Origin: Chloroflexi bacterium OLB15
GTDB lineage: Bacteria > Chloroflexota > Anaerolineae > Aggregatilineales > Phototrophicaceae
Direction: 5' to 3'
DNA length: 32,963 nucleotides
Assembly: GCA_001567085.1 (NCBI GenBank)
Contig: LMZS01000095.1
Location: 1 to 32,963 of the forward strand
Both the position numbers and the translations under genes were made by a program. Positions 1 to 6,944 of this stretch are shown piece after piece. The notes under the pieces were generated by a model. It did no database searches, had not been told where the DNA came from, and saw only the letters and a list, made by a program, of their open reading frames with translations. The first letter of the stretch is position 1. Every line of letters starts with the position of its first letter.

Positions 1-535
1 TTTTCCCTAGTTCGCGCACCACATCGCGCACTTCAATAACTTGCTGCGGGTCAATGCCGATGGTTGGCTCATCCAGAATTAACACGGGCGGTTCGTGCAC
101 CAGGGCTTGTGCCAAACCTAATCGCTGCCGCATTCCTTTTGATAACTGGCGCACCAGCTTATCTTTGCGGGTGTACAGGTCGAATTGTTTAAGCACAGTA
201 TCTGTGCGCGATTTTGCATTTTTTGTGCCGCGCAGTTGCGCCCAGAAAAGCACGTAGCCGCGCACCGTCATATCGGGGTATATAGGCACGCGTTCGGGCA
301 GATACCCGATCCGCTTTCGTGCTTCTACCGAGTCGTTGACAATATCGTGATTATCAATCAGCGCGGTGCCGCTGCTGGGGGGCAGATAGCCAGTGAGCAT
401 GCGCATGGTTGTGGTTTTACCGGCACCGTTGGGGCCAAGTAAGCCTAGAATTTCGCCCGACCTGGCTTTAAATGAAAGCTGATCAACAGCGAGAAAATCG
501 CCATAGTACCGGCTCAGCGATTTGACTTCAATCAT
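1..535 (-). CDS. ABC transporter ATP-binding protein (N-terminal part, truncated by window edge)
   Basis: The minus-strand frame opens at ATG 535-533 and runs off the window at base 1, giving about 178 residues. Visible motifs are Walker A GPNGAGKTT (residues 34-42), signature-like LSKGMRQR (131-138) and Walker B VLILDEPT (151-158). The LSKGM signature and the following GIDP segment resemble the NatA/GldA-type subunits that pair with an ABC-2 permease. It would act on the cytoplasmic face, driving export or a membrane remodelling step; the substrate cannot be told. The permease, if linked, lies outside the window. The start is supported by AGAGG about 8 nt upstream and by a promoter at 560-588. 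It is divergent from the arginine operon. Confidence 0.9.
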   Translation of the reverse strand, partial: MIEVKSLSRYYGDFLAVDQLSFKARSGEILGLLGPNGAGKTTTMRMLTGYLPPSSGTALIDNHDIVNDSVEARKRIGYLPERVPIYPDMTVRGYVLFWAQLRGTKNAKSRTDTVLKQFDLYTRKDKLVRQLSKGMRQRLGLAQALVHEPPVLILDEPTIGIDPQQVIEVRDVVRELGK

Positions 536-559
536 GTGAAGGCCTCTATAAACGCGATG

Positions 560-588
560 ATAGTAAAGGCGCGATCTTTTAGCGTCAA
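560..588 (-). promoter_or_regulatory. Sigma-70-type promoter for the ABC ATPase gene
   Basis: On the minus strand TTGACG (588-583) is followed after exactly 17 nt by TACTAT (565-560). The predicted start of transcription is about 15-20 nt before the ATG at 535. It stands back to back with the arginine operon promoter, with only 17 nt between the two -35 boxes. Confidence 0.55.
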
Positions 589-605
589 GATTTCTTGATT
601 GAAGA

Positions 606-634
606 TTGACAACCCTTAGCAATCTCCGTACACT
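606..634 (+). promoter_or_regulatory. Sigma-70-type promoter of the arg-car operon
   Basis: A perfect TTGACA (606-611), a 17-nt spacer and TACACT (629-634). Transcription would begin near 641, about 29 nt upstream of the Arg-rich leader ORF. No recognisable ArgR box was seen around it; this was judged by eye only. Confidence 0.75.
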
Positions 635-669
635 ATGAGGCGAATATCTACGGGGCAACCACGCAGAAA

Positions 670-750
670 ATGTTCTTCAACGCTATCCCGCGCCGTCGTC
701 GCAGCCGTCGTCCGATGACCAATGAGGTCAGTTCGGGATTTTTGCGTTAG
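670..750 (+). CDS. Arg-rich leader peptide of the arginine operon attenuator
   Basis: A 26-codon ORF (ATG 670, TAG 748-750). Its centre reads IPRRRRSRRP: six Arg codons (CGC/CGT) lie within seven codons at 691-711, and a seventh Arg is the last sense codon. It lies between a consensus promoter and an intrinsic terminator directly upstream of argC, so it fits a ribosome-sensing leader peptide: slow decoding of Arg codons would report low Arg-tRNA. The Shine-Dalgarno is weak (a GGGG about 14 nt upstream), which lowers certainty about translation. The peptide itself probably has no function. The placement of the hairpins relative to the Arg codons makes chance unlikely. Confidence 0.8.
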   Translation: MFFNAIPRRRRSRRPMTNEVSSGFLR

Positions 751-801
751 CGGTGGCGGTGGTTTGTCCTGCCGACCTGAACAGCAAATCCCCTGACCTC
801 A
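716..801 (+). promoter_or_regulatory. Antiterminator pairing of the arg attenuator
   Basis: TGAGGTCAG (723-731) is exactly complementary to CTGACCTCA (793-801). After a 3-nt bulge (732-734), GGGATTT (735-741) is exactly complementary to AAATCCC (786-792). The result is a 16-bp helix that consumes the 5' arm of the terminator at 786-824. The upstream strand lies inside the leader ORF, 12 nt past the Arg run, so a ribosome stalled on the Arg codons leaves it free while one reaching the stop codon masks it. A smaller hairpin, TGACC (716-720) with GGTCA (726-730), could hold the upstream strand in the absence of stalling. Confidence 0.8.
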
Positions 802-824
802 CTTGAGGCGGGGGATTTTTATTT
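786..824 (+). terminator. Intrinsic terminator (attenuator) before argC
   Basis: The stem AAATCCCCTG / CCTC pairs with GAGG / CGGGGGATTT (786-800 with 805-818) around the loop ACTT (801-804), with one bulged A at 796. It continues directly into a T-rich run (816-824). It ends 13 nt before the argC start, so termination here would silence the operon. Its 5' arm is shared with the antiterminator helix. Confidence 0.8.
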
Positions 825-836
825 GAGGATATGACA

Positions 837-1844
837 ATGGCATTTTCCAAGTTGCGGGTGGGGGTTTACGGCGCGTCTGGCTACGCGGGGCAAGACCTGA
901 TCGAGATATTGTCAGGCCACCCTTATGTTGATCTGGTCTTTGCGACCTCAAATACCTATGCTGGTCAGCCGGTTCAATTTACCAATCTCAGCTATATCCC
1001 TTCTGAAGAAGCAGACCCATCAACTGTAGAGGTGGTCTTTCTGGCGCTGCCACACGGGGTTTCTGCAAAAACCGCCGCGAAGGCGTTGGAAGCAGGCGCA
1101 AAAGTGATTGATCTTTCTGCTGATTTGCGACTGGATACGCCGGAAAGCTATAAGAAGTGGTATGGGCACGAGCATCCGCATCCCGAACTGCTGCCAGCGC
1201 CTTACGGTCTGCCGGAAATCAATCGTGACAAGATTCCCGGCGCGAAATGGGTAGCTGCTCCGGGTTGCTATCCAACCACTACGCTGCTGGGGATATATCC
1301 GCTGCTGGCAGCACACGCGCTGAAGAAAGATCAGCCGATTATCGTAGATGCTAAGTCGGGCGTTTCCGGCGCTGGGCGCGAGCCGAAGCCGAATCTGCAA
1401 TTTGTGGAAGTGTACAGCAACTTTTCCCCGTACAGCGTCGGGCGTTCACACCGGCATGTCGGCGAAATTGAACAGGAAATGCACAAGATTGAGCCAGAAG
1501 CTGGAATGTTGATCTTCACCCCGCATTTACTGCCTGTGGATCGCGGCTTGATGGCGAGTATTTACGTGGAACTGAACGGCAGTTTGATCAGCGCCGATGC
1601 CCAATCACTGTATGAGGAAACTTACCAGAGTGAGCCTCTGGTGAAGGTGCTTCCGCCCGGCCAGCAAGCGAACCTCAAGCATGTTATTCGCACCAACGGC
1701 GCGGCTATCAGCCTGACGCCAATTACCGAAAAATACCTGCATATCACCAGCGTGACCGATAATTTGCGCAAAGGGGCATCTGGCCAGGCTGTTCAGTGTT
1801 TTAACCTGATCTCAGGCTTCCCCGAATTTACGGCGCTGTTATAG
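837..1844 (+). CDS. argC: N-acetyl-gamma-glutamyl-phosphate reductase
   Basis: Third step of ornithine synthesis: NADPH-dependent reduction of N-acetylglutamyl-phosphate to the semialdehyde. The 335-residue product has the N-terminal dinucleotide-binding motif GASGYAG (12-18), the catalytic cysteine in APGCYPTT (Cys144) and the family motif SGAGR. Length is normal for the family. An in-frame ATG lies at 831, but GAGGA at 825-829 is ideally spaced (7 nt) only from the ATG at 837, so I prefer the start MAFSKLRVGVYG. It is the first enzyme gene of the operon and lies directly behind the attenuator. An ArgJ is encoded in the same operon, so the cyclic acetyl pathway is favoured over the LysW-dependent variant; no LysW gene is present in the window. 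Confidence 0.93.
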   Translation: MAFSKLRVGVYGASGYAGQDLIEILSGHPYVDLVFATSNTYAGQPVQFTNLSYIPSEEADPSTVEVVFLALPHGVSAKTAAKALEAGAKVIDLSADLRLDTPESYKKWYGHEHPHPELLPAPYGLPEINRDKIPGAKWVAAPGCYPTTTLLGIYPLLAAHALKKDQPIIVDAKSGVSGAGREPKPNLQFVEVYSNFSPYSVGRSHRHVGEIEQEMHKIEPEAGMLIFTPHLLPVDRGLMASIYVELNGSLISADAQSLYEETYQSEPLVKVLPPGQQANLKHVIRTNGAAISLTPITEKYLHITSVTDNLRKGASGQAVQCFNLISGFPEFTALL

Positions 1845-1852
1845 GGCACACA

Positions 1853-2599
1853 ATGACTGCACCTATTGTCATTAAGATTAGCGGACATGAATTGGATGAC
1901 GCCGACTATCTGGCACAGTTTGCGGTAGCTATAAAAAGCTTTGATGTGCCGGTGATCGTTGTTCACGGGGGCGGCAAGGAAATTTCGGCGCTGCAAACGC
2001 AGATGGGGATCGATCCGAAATATGTGGATGGCATTCGCATCACCGATGCCGCATCGCTGCAACTGGTGGAAATGGTGTTGTGCGGCACAGTCAATAAACG
2101 CTTGACGCGCACGTTAGTGAACAACGGCGTGGATGCGGTAGGCATGTCTGGCGTGGATCGTGGTCTGGTTCGCGCCGGGAAAATGCAGATGCCGGGTCAG
2201 GACATGGGGTTTACCGGTGTGGTTGAGAGTGTTCGAGGTGAGGTCTTGCTGGAGTTGTTAGCGCAGCAGGTGACGCCAGTTATCGCCCCAATCTGCATTG
2301 GTGAACATCATAACTACAACGTTAATGCGGATCACGTTGCCGGGGCTATTGGCGGCGCGCTGGATGCTGAACGGCTTGTTTTTCTGTCAAACGTGCCGGG
2401 CGTTTTGCATAACGGTGAGGTCGTCTCTCAGCTTACGCCTACGCAAACGGAAGCCATGATCGAAAGTGGAGTCATTTTTGGCGGCATGATTCCTAAGGTA
2501 CGCACCGCGCTGCACGCCTTGAATGATGGCGTGAAGCAGGCAGTGATCACTAATCTTGATGGATTGGTGACTCGCGGTGGCACAGTGTTCACTCCGTAA
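1853..2599 (+). CDS. argB: Acetylglutamate kinase
   Basis: Phosphorylates N-acetylglutamate with ATP, the second and often feedback-controlled step of arginine synthesis. The 248-residue amino-acid-kinase fold shows KISG with Lys8, the glycine loop HGGGKEIS (38-45), the NVNADHVAG substrate motif and the C-terminal GGMIPKV segment with its conserved lysine. It starts 8 nt after argC stops, consistent with co-transcription. The short N-terminus lacks the extension helix typical of arginine-inhibited hexameric kinases, so strong feedback inhibition is not obvious from sequence (inference). LysZ-type kinases are close relatives, but the arg context decides the call. Confidence 0.93.
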   Translation: MTAPIVIKISGHELDDADYLAQFAVAIKSFDVPVIVVHGGGKEISALQTQMGIDPKYVDGIRITDAASLQLVEMVLCGTVNKRLTRTLVNNGVDAVGMSGVDRGLVRAGKMQMPGQDMGFTGVVESVRGEVLLELLAQQVTPVIAPICIGEHHNYNVNADHVAGAIGGALDAERLVFLSNVPGVLHNGEVVSQLTPTQTEAMIESGVIFGGMIPKVRTALHALNDGVKQAVITNLDGLVTRGGTVFTP

Positions 2600-3214
2600 A
2601 TGAGCAGGCGGGTGAAAGTGATGGCAGGCGAAAACGAGCTGTTGGAAAGGTTGGAAAAGATCGTTCGCGATCTATATAACGAACAGCAGGCGGACGAGAT
2701 AGTCCAAACGTTTGAAGTCGTGTTTCAATCCCAGCCTGATGCCGAAATGCGCCGCGAACTTCTGGAATACTGGGTTGATTTTTACCGGTTGCAGGAATAC
2801 CGGAGCGTAAAACAACGCCGCCGGCCAACCTATCAGGAACGCTCAACGTCATGTTCAGCCTGTGGCTACCCGTCATCGCACCGGCATCATCTTTGGGATT
2901 TGGCTGCACATGGCGAAAACAAAGTAACTATTCAGCTTTGCGCCAACTGCCACGAGCTGTTTCACCTGATGTATAACGCGCTGGTGAAACGGGCAGAGTA
3001 CAGCCGGAAAATTGCCCGTCATGTGCTGCTTTCCGGTCAGCTTGCGCATGACGTACCTGCCAAACTGCTGGGTTGGGTATTGGCGACCATCCGTTATGAA
3101 GCCTCAAATGGCTGGATAGACGGCAGCGCCGGGTCGCGTGAAAACGTTGAAAAACGGCTTTCGTGGTCAGAAGTCGTCCGCGTGGCGAATGAGGCTCGAA
3201 AAGCGCAAGTCTAA
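2600..3214 (+). CDS. HNH-like zinc-ribbon protein inside the arg operon
   Basis: A 204-residue product that I do not recognise as a named protein. The centre carries an HNH-endonuclease-type core: Cys85-x2-Cys88, the HRHH cluster at 94-97, Asn107, then LCANCHELFH with Cys114, Cys117, His118 and His122. An acidic, probably helical N-terminal region (residues 10-65) and a helical C-terminus flank it. ATG 2600 abuts the argB stop; an alternative ATG at 2621 follows a GGCGGG-type purine stretch. Gene order and spacing (0 nt after argB, 57 nt before argD) put it in the operon, although it has no known role in arginine synthesis. It may be a nuclease, or a metal-binding DNA/RNA-associated protein that has kept only the fold. 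Confidence 0.75.
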   Translation: MSRRVKVMAGENELLERLEKIVRDLYNEQQADEIVQTFEVVFQSQPDAEMRRELLEYWVDFYRLQEYRSVKQRRRPTYQERSTSCSACGYPSSHRHHLWDLAAHGENKVTIQLCANCHELFHLMYNALVKRAEYSRKIARHVLLSGQLAHDVPAKLLGWVLATIRYEASNGWIDGSAGSRENVEKRLSWSEVVRVANEARKAQV

Positions 3215-3271
3215 ATGCAAGCCGTACAAACCGAATGATCTTTGATGGTCTAAACGAAAGGCAATTAAGCA

Positions 3272-4480
3272 GTGGCGATAACCACGAACCCAATTATTGA
3301 ACTGGAGCAGGAACATCTGGTGCAGTCTTATAAGCGCCCGCCGTTTGTGCTAACGCATGGTAAGGGCGTGAAGCTGTATGACAGTGAAGGCAAGGCTTAT
3401 ACCGATTGGGTGGCAGGCATCGCCGTGAATGCGCTGGGTTATGCTGATTCCGGCTTAACGGCGGCGCTGCAAGAAGCGGCAGGCGGGCTGGTGCATACAA
3501 GTAACCTGTACTTCACCTCACCGCAGGCGGAACTTGCCGGGATGCTAGCTGAAAAATCGTTCGCTGATCGCGTATTTTTGAGCAACAGCGGCACAGAAGC
3601 CAACGAAGGCGCGATCAAGTTTGCTCGTAAAGTCGCTAAAGACTCTGGGCATCCTGATAAGACCAAAATCGTGGCATTTTCTCACGCCTTTCACGGGCGC
3701 ACGATGGGGGCGCTGGCGCTAACGCCAAAAGAAAAATATCAAGCGCCGTTCCAACCGCTGCTGCCAGACGTTGAAATTGTTGAGTTTAACGATGCTGCCG
3801 CTGCCGAAGCAGCGATTGATGATCGTACCTGCGCCGTTTTTGTTGAGCCGGTGCAAGGTGAAGGGGGGATTCACCCGGCGACGACGGAATTTTTGCAGGC
3901 GCTGCGCCGCCTATGCGACCAGCACAATGCCTTGCTGATTTTCGATGAAATTCAGTGTGGATTGGGGCGTACCGGCACACTCTGGGCATACGAACAGTCT
4001 GGCATAACGCCAGATATTATGACGCTGGCGAAGCCGCTGGCGGGCGGCCTGCCCGCAGGCGCGATTCTGACTACCGAGAAGGTCGCTTCACATATTCATC
4101 CCGGCGATCATGGCACTACCTTTGGCGGCGGCCCGTTCGTCACTTCCGTTGCCTGTTACATAGTTGATCGTATCAGCCAACCTGAATTTTTAGAGCATGT
4201 GACCGAAGTGGGTAACTACCTGGTAGATCGCCTCTCAGAAATTAACAGCCCCCTCATTGTGGAAGTACGCGGGCGCGGCTTGATGGTCGGCATGGAGTTG
4301 AGTATAGACGTTGCGCCAATTATTGAAGCAGGTTATGAACACGGCCTGCTGATGGTGAATGCCGGAACAAATGTGATCCGCTTTGTTCCGCCGTTGGTGA
4401 TAGATAGGCCGCACGTTGATGAATTGGTTGATGCGCTAACGGCGATTTTGGCCGAACAGGGAGAGCAGATCAATGGCTAG
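3272..4480 (+). CDS. argD: Acetylornithine aminotransferase (class III PLP enzyme)
   Basis: Transfers an amino group from glutamate to N-acetylglutamate semialdehyde, the fourth step to ornithine; it may also act on the lysine-pathway analogue, as ArgD enzymes often do. The 402-residue fold-type-I enzyme shows SNSGTEANE, the PLP-contacting aspartate in IFDEIQCGLGRTG (Asp225) and the Schiff-base lysine in TLAKPLAGG (Lys254). It starts with GTG behind a GAAAGG ribosome-binding site. Its last 8 nt overlap argJ, which implies translational coupling. Ornithine or GABA aminotransferases are alternatives by fold, but the operon settles the role. Confidence 0.93.
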   Translation: MAITTNPIIELEQEHLVQSYKRPPFVLTHGKGVKLYDSEGKAYTDWVAGIAVNALGYADSGLTAALQEAAGGLVHTSNLYFTSPQAELAGMLAEKSFADRVFLSNSGTEANEGAIKFARKVAKDSGHPDKTKIVAFSHAFHGRTMGALALTPKEKYQAPFQPLLPDVEIVEFNDAAAAEAAIDDRTCAVFVEPVQGEGGIHPATTEFLQALRRLCDQHNALLIFDEIQCGLGRTGTLWAYEQSGITPDIMTLAKPLAGGLPAGAILTTEKVASHIHPGDHGTTFGGGPFVTSVACYIVDRISQPEFLEHVTEVGNYLVDRLSEINSPLIVEVRGRGLMVGMELSIDVAPIIEAGYEHGLLMVNAGTNVIRFVPPLVIDRPHVDELVDALTAILAEQGEQING

Positions 4481-5669
4481 TGTTTCCGGGTTCAGCGTTT
4501 CCGGCGTTCATGCTGGTTTGAAGGCCAATGACGCGCTGGATATGGCGGTCATTTTCAGCGATAGGCCGTGTGTGGCTGCTGGCGTGTTCACCACCAACCT
4601 GATGAAAGCCGCGCCTGTGTTGTTCGACATTGGTCAATTGACCTCCAACAGTGACAACATTCGTGCGATAGTTGTCAATACCAAATGCGCAAATGCCTGT
4701 ACTGGCGAGCAGGGTTTAGCCAATGCCCGCGAAACCGCCCGGCTTGCTGCGAAAGCGTTAGGCATCGAATCTTCGCAAGTGCTGGTCATGTCTACGGGCG
4801 TGATCGGCACCCACCTGCCGATGCCTAAAATTGCGCGTGGCATCGAGCTGGCAACCGCAACATTGGGGCAGGATTGGGATGCCGCCGCGCGCGGCATCAT
4901 GACGACGGATACCCGCCCGAAGCTGGCTTCAGAATCTTTTGACACCCCTAATGGCAAAGTGACGCTGACGGGCATCGCTAAAGGCGCTGGCATGATTGCC
5001 CCGAATATGGCGACCCTGCTCAGCGCAGTCGTTACCGATGCTGTGCTTACGGCTGAACAGGCATATCGTTTGCTGAAGCAGGCGGTTGAGCCGACTTTTA
5101 ATCGTATCGTGGTAGATGGCGATATGAGCACTAACGACACGCTGATGCTGTTGGCAAATGGCGCATCTGGCGTGAGCATTTCCCCGAATTTTGAGGCGCA
5201 GTTTGCCGCCGCATTGCTCAAAGTATGCCGTGAACTGGCGCAGGCCATTGTTCGCGATGGTGAAGGGGCAACAAAGTTTATCACCTTGCACGTTAAGGGC
5301 GCGGTTGATGATGCTGCCGCCCGCCAGATCGCCAATGCTATCGCCACCTCACCGCTGGTGAAAACGGCATTTTATGGCGGTGACGCGAACTGGGGGCGCA
5401 TCGTCGCCGCTGCCGGGCGCTCTGGCGTGAGTTTTGATGCTGCCAGCGTGAAACTGCGGATCGCTAAGGGAGAAACGCTCACCGGTGATTTGCTGCTCTT
5501 TGAAAATGAAATGCCGACGCAGTACAGCGAAGAACGGGCGACTGAGATCGTGAAATCTTCAGAGGTGTATGCGCTTCTGGATGTTGGGCAGGGGGCTGGT
5601 GAGGCCATCGTTTATACTTGTGATCTTAGTCACGATTACGTCTCCATCAATGGCAGTTACCGCAGCTAG
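4473..5669 (+). CDS. argJ: Glutamate N-acetyltransferase / ornithine acetyltransferase
   Basis: Recycles the acetyl group from acetylornithine to glutamate, so it both starts the pathway (if bifunctional) and releases ornithine. The 398-residue precursor has the self-cleavage site in APNMATLLS, where Thr181 becomes the N-terminal nucleophile of the beta chain; GAG upstream and DTLM downstream also match the family. The start ATG lies inside the 3' end of argD with GGGAG about 10 nt before it. Whether it also uses acetyl-CoA (bifunctional class) cannot be read from sequence alone. No argA-like gene is present here, which would fit a cyclic pathway. A hairpin terminator follows at 5676. Confidence 0.93.
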   Translation: MASVSGFSVSGVHAGLKANDALDMAVIFSDRPCVAAGVFTTNLMKAAPVLFDIGQLTSNSDNIRAIVVNTKCANACTGEQGLANARETARLAAKALGIESSQVLVMSTGVIGTHLPMPKIARGIELATATLGQDWDAAARGIMTTDTRPKLASESFDTPNGKVTLTGIAKGAGMIAPNMATLLSAVVTDAVLTAEQAYRLLKQAVEPTFNRIVVDGDMSTNDTLMLLANGASGVSISPNFEAQFAAALLKVCRELAQAIVRDGEGATKFITLHVKGAVDDAAARQIANAIATSPLVKTAFYGGDANWGRIVAAAGRSGVSFDAASVKLRIAKGETLTGDLLLFENEMPTQYSEERATEIVKSSEVYALLDVGQGAGEAIVYTCDLSHDYVSINGSYRS

Positions 5670-5675
5670 CGAATG

Positions 5676-5701
5676 AAAAGGGCGCGTTAAGCGCTCTTTT
5701 T
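5676..5701 (+). terminator. Hairpin terminator between argJ and carA
   Basis: AAAAGGGCGC (5676-5685) pairs with GCGCTCTTTT (5691-5700) around the loop GTTAA, with one G-T pair. The T run is mostly within the stem. It begins 6 nt after the argJ stop. It may only partly end transcripts, giving lower carAB than arg expression, or be bidirectional; no clear new promoter was seen between it and carA. Confidence 0.55.
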
Positions 5702-5715
5702 ATAGGAAACTGAAA

Positions 5716-5784
5716 ATGCTGACAGGCGGAGAAACCACCTGCCAGTCGAGTCATGGAACCTTTTCTGGATTACGGAGGGGGTGA
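5716..5784 (+). other. Possible small upstream ORF and hairpin before carA
   Basis: ATG 5716 follows AGGA at 5705-5708 region and opens a 22-codon frame that ends with Leu-Arg-Arg-Gly and TGA at 5782-5784, 13 nt before the carA ATG. Its first part forms an imperfect hairpin: CTG-CAGG-GG (5719-5729) against CC-CCTG-CAG (5735-5745), with two opposed A/C mismatches and the loop AGAAA. The two Arg codons CGG AGG coincide with the GGAGG that precedes carA, so they may simply be the ribosome-binding site. Coding is uncertain. Confidence 0.3.
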
Positions 5785-5797
5785 GGGTGAGGTGTTT

Positions 5798-6940
5798 ATG
5801 CAGGCAGTATTAGCGCTGGAAGATGGCAGCATCTATTCCGGCGTAGGGTTTGGCGCGCAGGGTGTACAAACAGGCGAAATCGTGTTTAACACCTCGATGA
5901 CCGGCTATCAGGAAATCCTGACCGATCCATCATATCACCGGCAGATTGTAACCATGACTGTGCCGCATATCGGCAACACCGGCATCAATCCTGATGATCT
6001 TGAGTCAGATCGCGTTTGGGTAGCAGGATTTGTAGTGCGCTCCCTCAGTCCGAGAGTGAGCAACTGGCGCAGTCAGCGTGATCTGGACGGCTATTTACGC
6101 GAACAAAATGTGATCGGCATTTCTGAAGTGGCTACCCGCCAGCTTGTGCGGCATTTGCGCACGCGCGGCGTGATGCGCGCAGCCATCGCTCATGGAGAAG
6201 CGGCGCTGGATACGGCGGCGCTGGTACAGGCGGCGCTGAACGCGCCTGATATGTCTGGCGCAAATCTGGTAGATGAGGTGACCGCCGAAGAAGCCTATAA
6301 CTGGTCACAAACCAGCGATCCCGCATGGTACAAAACGCATCAATACGACAGCAGCGGCCCGCTAATCGTTGCGTATGACACCGGAATTAAGCGCAATATT
6401 CTCAGGATGATGGCTGATCGCGGGCTGCGCGTGACCGTCGTTCCGGCGCACACCACCGCCGCTGAAGTGCTGGCGATGAAACCCGCTGGCGTATTTTTGA
6501 GCAACGGCCCCGGCGATCCTGCCGCTGTAACGGATATGATTGACAATGTGCGTGACCTGCTTGGTAAAACGCCGATTTTCGGAATCTGTCTTGGCCATCA
6601 AATTCTGGCGCTGGCTTTGGGCGGCGAAACTGAAAAGATGCGCTTCGGGCATCGCGGCGGCAACCAACCGGTGAAAAATCTGCTCACCGGTGTAGTTGAA
6701 ATCAGCGCCCACAATCACGGCTTTGCGGTGACCGCTAACAGTGATTTGCACGGCGCGGAAGTGACCCATATCAACCTGAATGACAACACGATTGAAGGCT
6801 TGCGCCATGTAGAACTCGGCGCATTCAGCGTGCAGTATCACCCGGAAGCTTCTCCCGGTCCACATGACTCGCTCTATCTGTTTGATGAGTTTGTAAGCAG
6901 GGTGAAACAAACATCAACCGAAGCAGAAGGCAGCGTTTAA
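5798..6940 (+). CDS. carA: Carbamoyl-phosphate synthase small (glutaminase) subunit
   Basis: Hydrolyses glutamine and channels ammonia to CarB for carbamoyl phosphate, feeding both arginine and pyrimidine synthesis. The 380-residue product begins QAVLALEDG, aligning with the normal CarA N-terminus. The N-terminal domain contains [17 protein letters not shown]; the class I glutaminase domain has the nucleophile in GICLGHQ (Cys264) and the His348/Glu350 pair in QYHPEA. A longer frame from ATG 5753 would add 15 residues, mostly the translated Shine-Dalgarno region, so I reject that start; GAGGTG lies just upstream of ATG 5798. carB follows 4 nt after the stop. Confidence 0.93.
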   Translation: MQAVLALEDGSIYSGVGFGAQGVQTGEIVFNTSMTGYQEILTDPSYHRQIVTMTVPHIGNTGINPDDLESDRVWVAGFVVRSLSPRVSNWRSQRDLDGYLREQNVIGISEVATRQLVRHLRTRGVMRAAIAHGEAALDTAALVQAALNAPDMSGANLVDEVTAEEAYNWSQTSDPAWYKTHQYDSSGPLIVAYDTGIKRNILRMMADRGLRVTVVPAHTTAAEVLAMKPAGVFLSNGPGDPAAVTDMIDNVRDLLGKTPIFGICLGHQILALALGGETEKMRFGHRGGNQPVKNLLTGVVEISAHNHGFAVTANSDLHGAEVTHINLNDNTIEGLRHVELGAFSVQYHPEASPGPHDSLYLFDEFVSRVKQTSTEAEGSV

Positions 6941-6944
6941 TAAT

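Noticed and set aside
4634..5347. Long open frame of 237 codons on the minus strand within argJ
   Set aside because: Antisense shadow of argJ: low-complexity Ala/Ser/Val composition, no ribosome-binding site, and the plus-strand gene has full catalytic motifs.
5753..5797. N-terminal extension of CarA from ATG 5753
   Set aside because: The extra residues are the translated purine-rich SD region; CarA homology begins at ATG 5798, which has its own GAGGTG.
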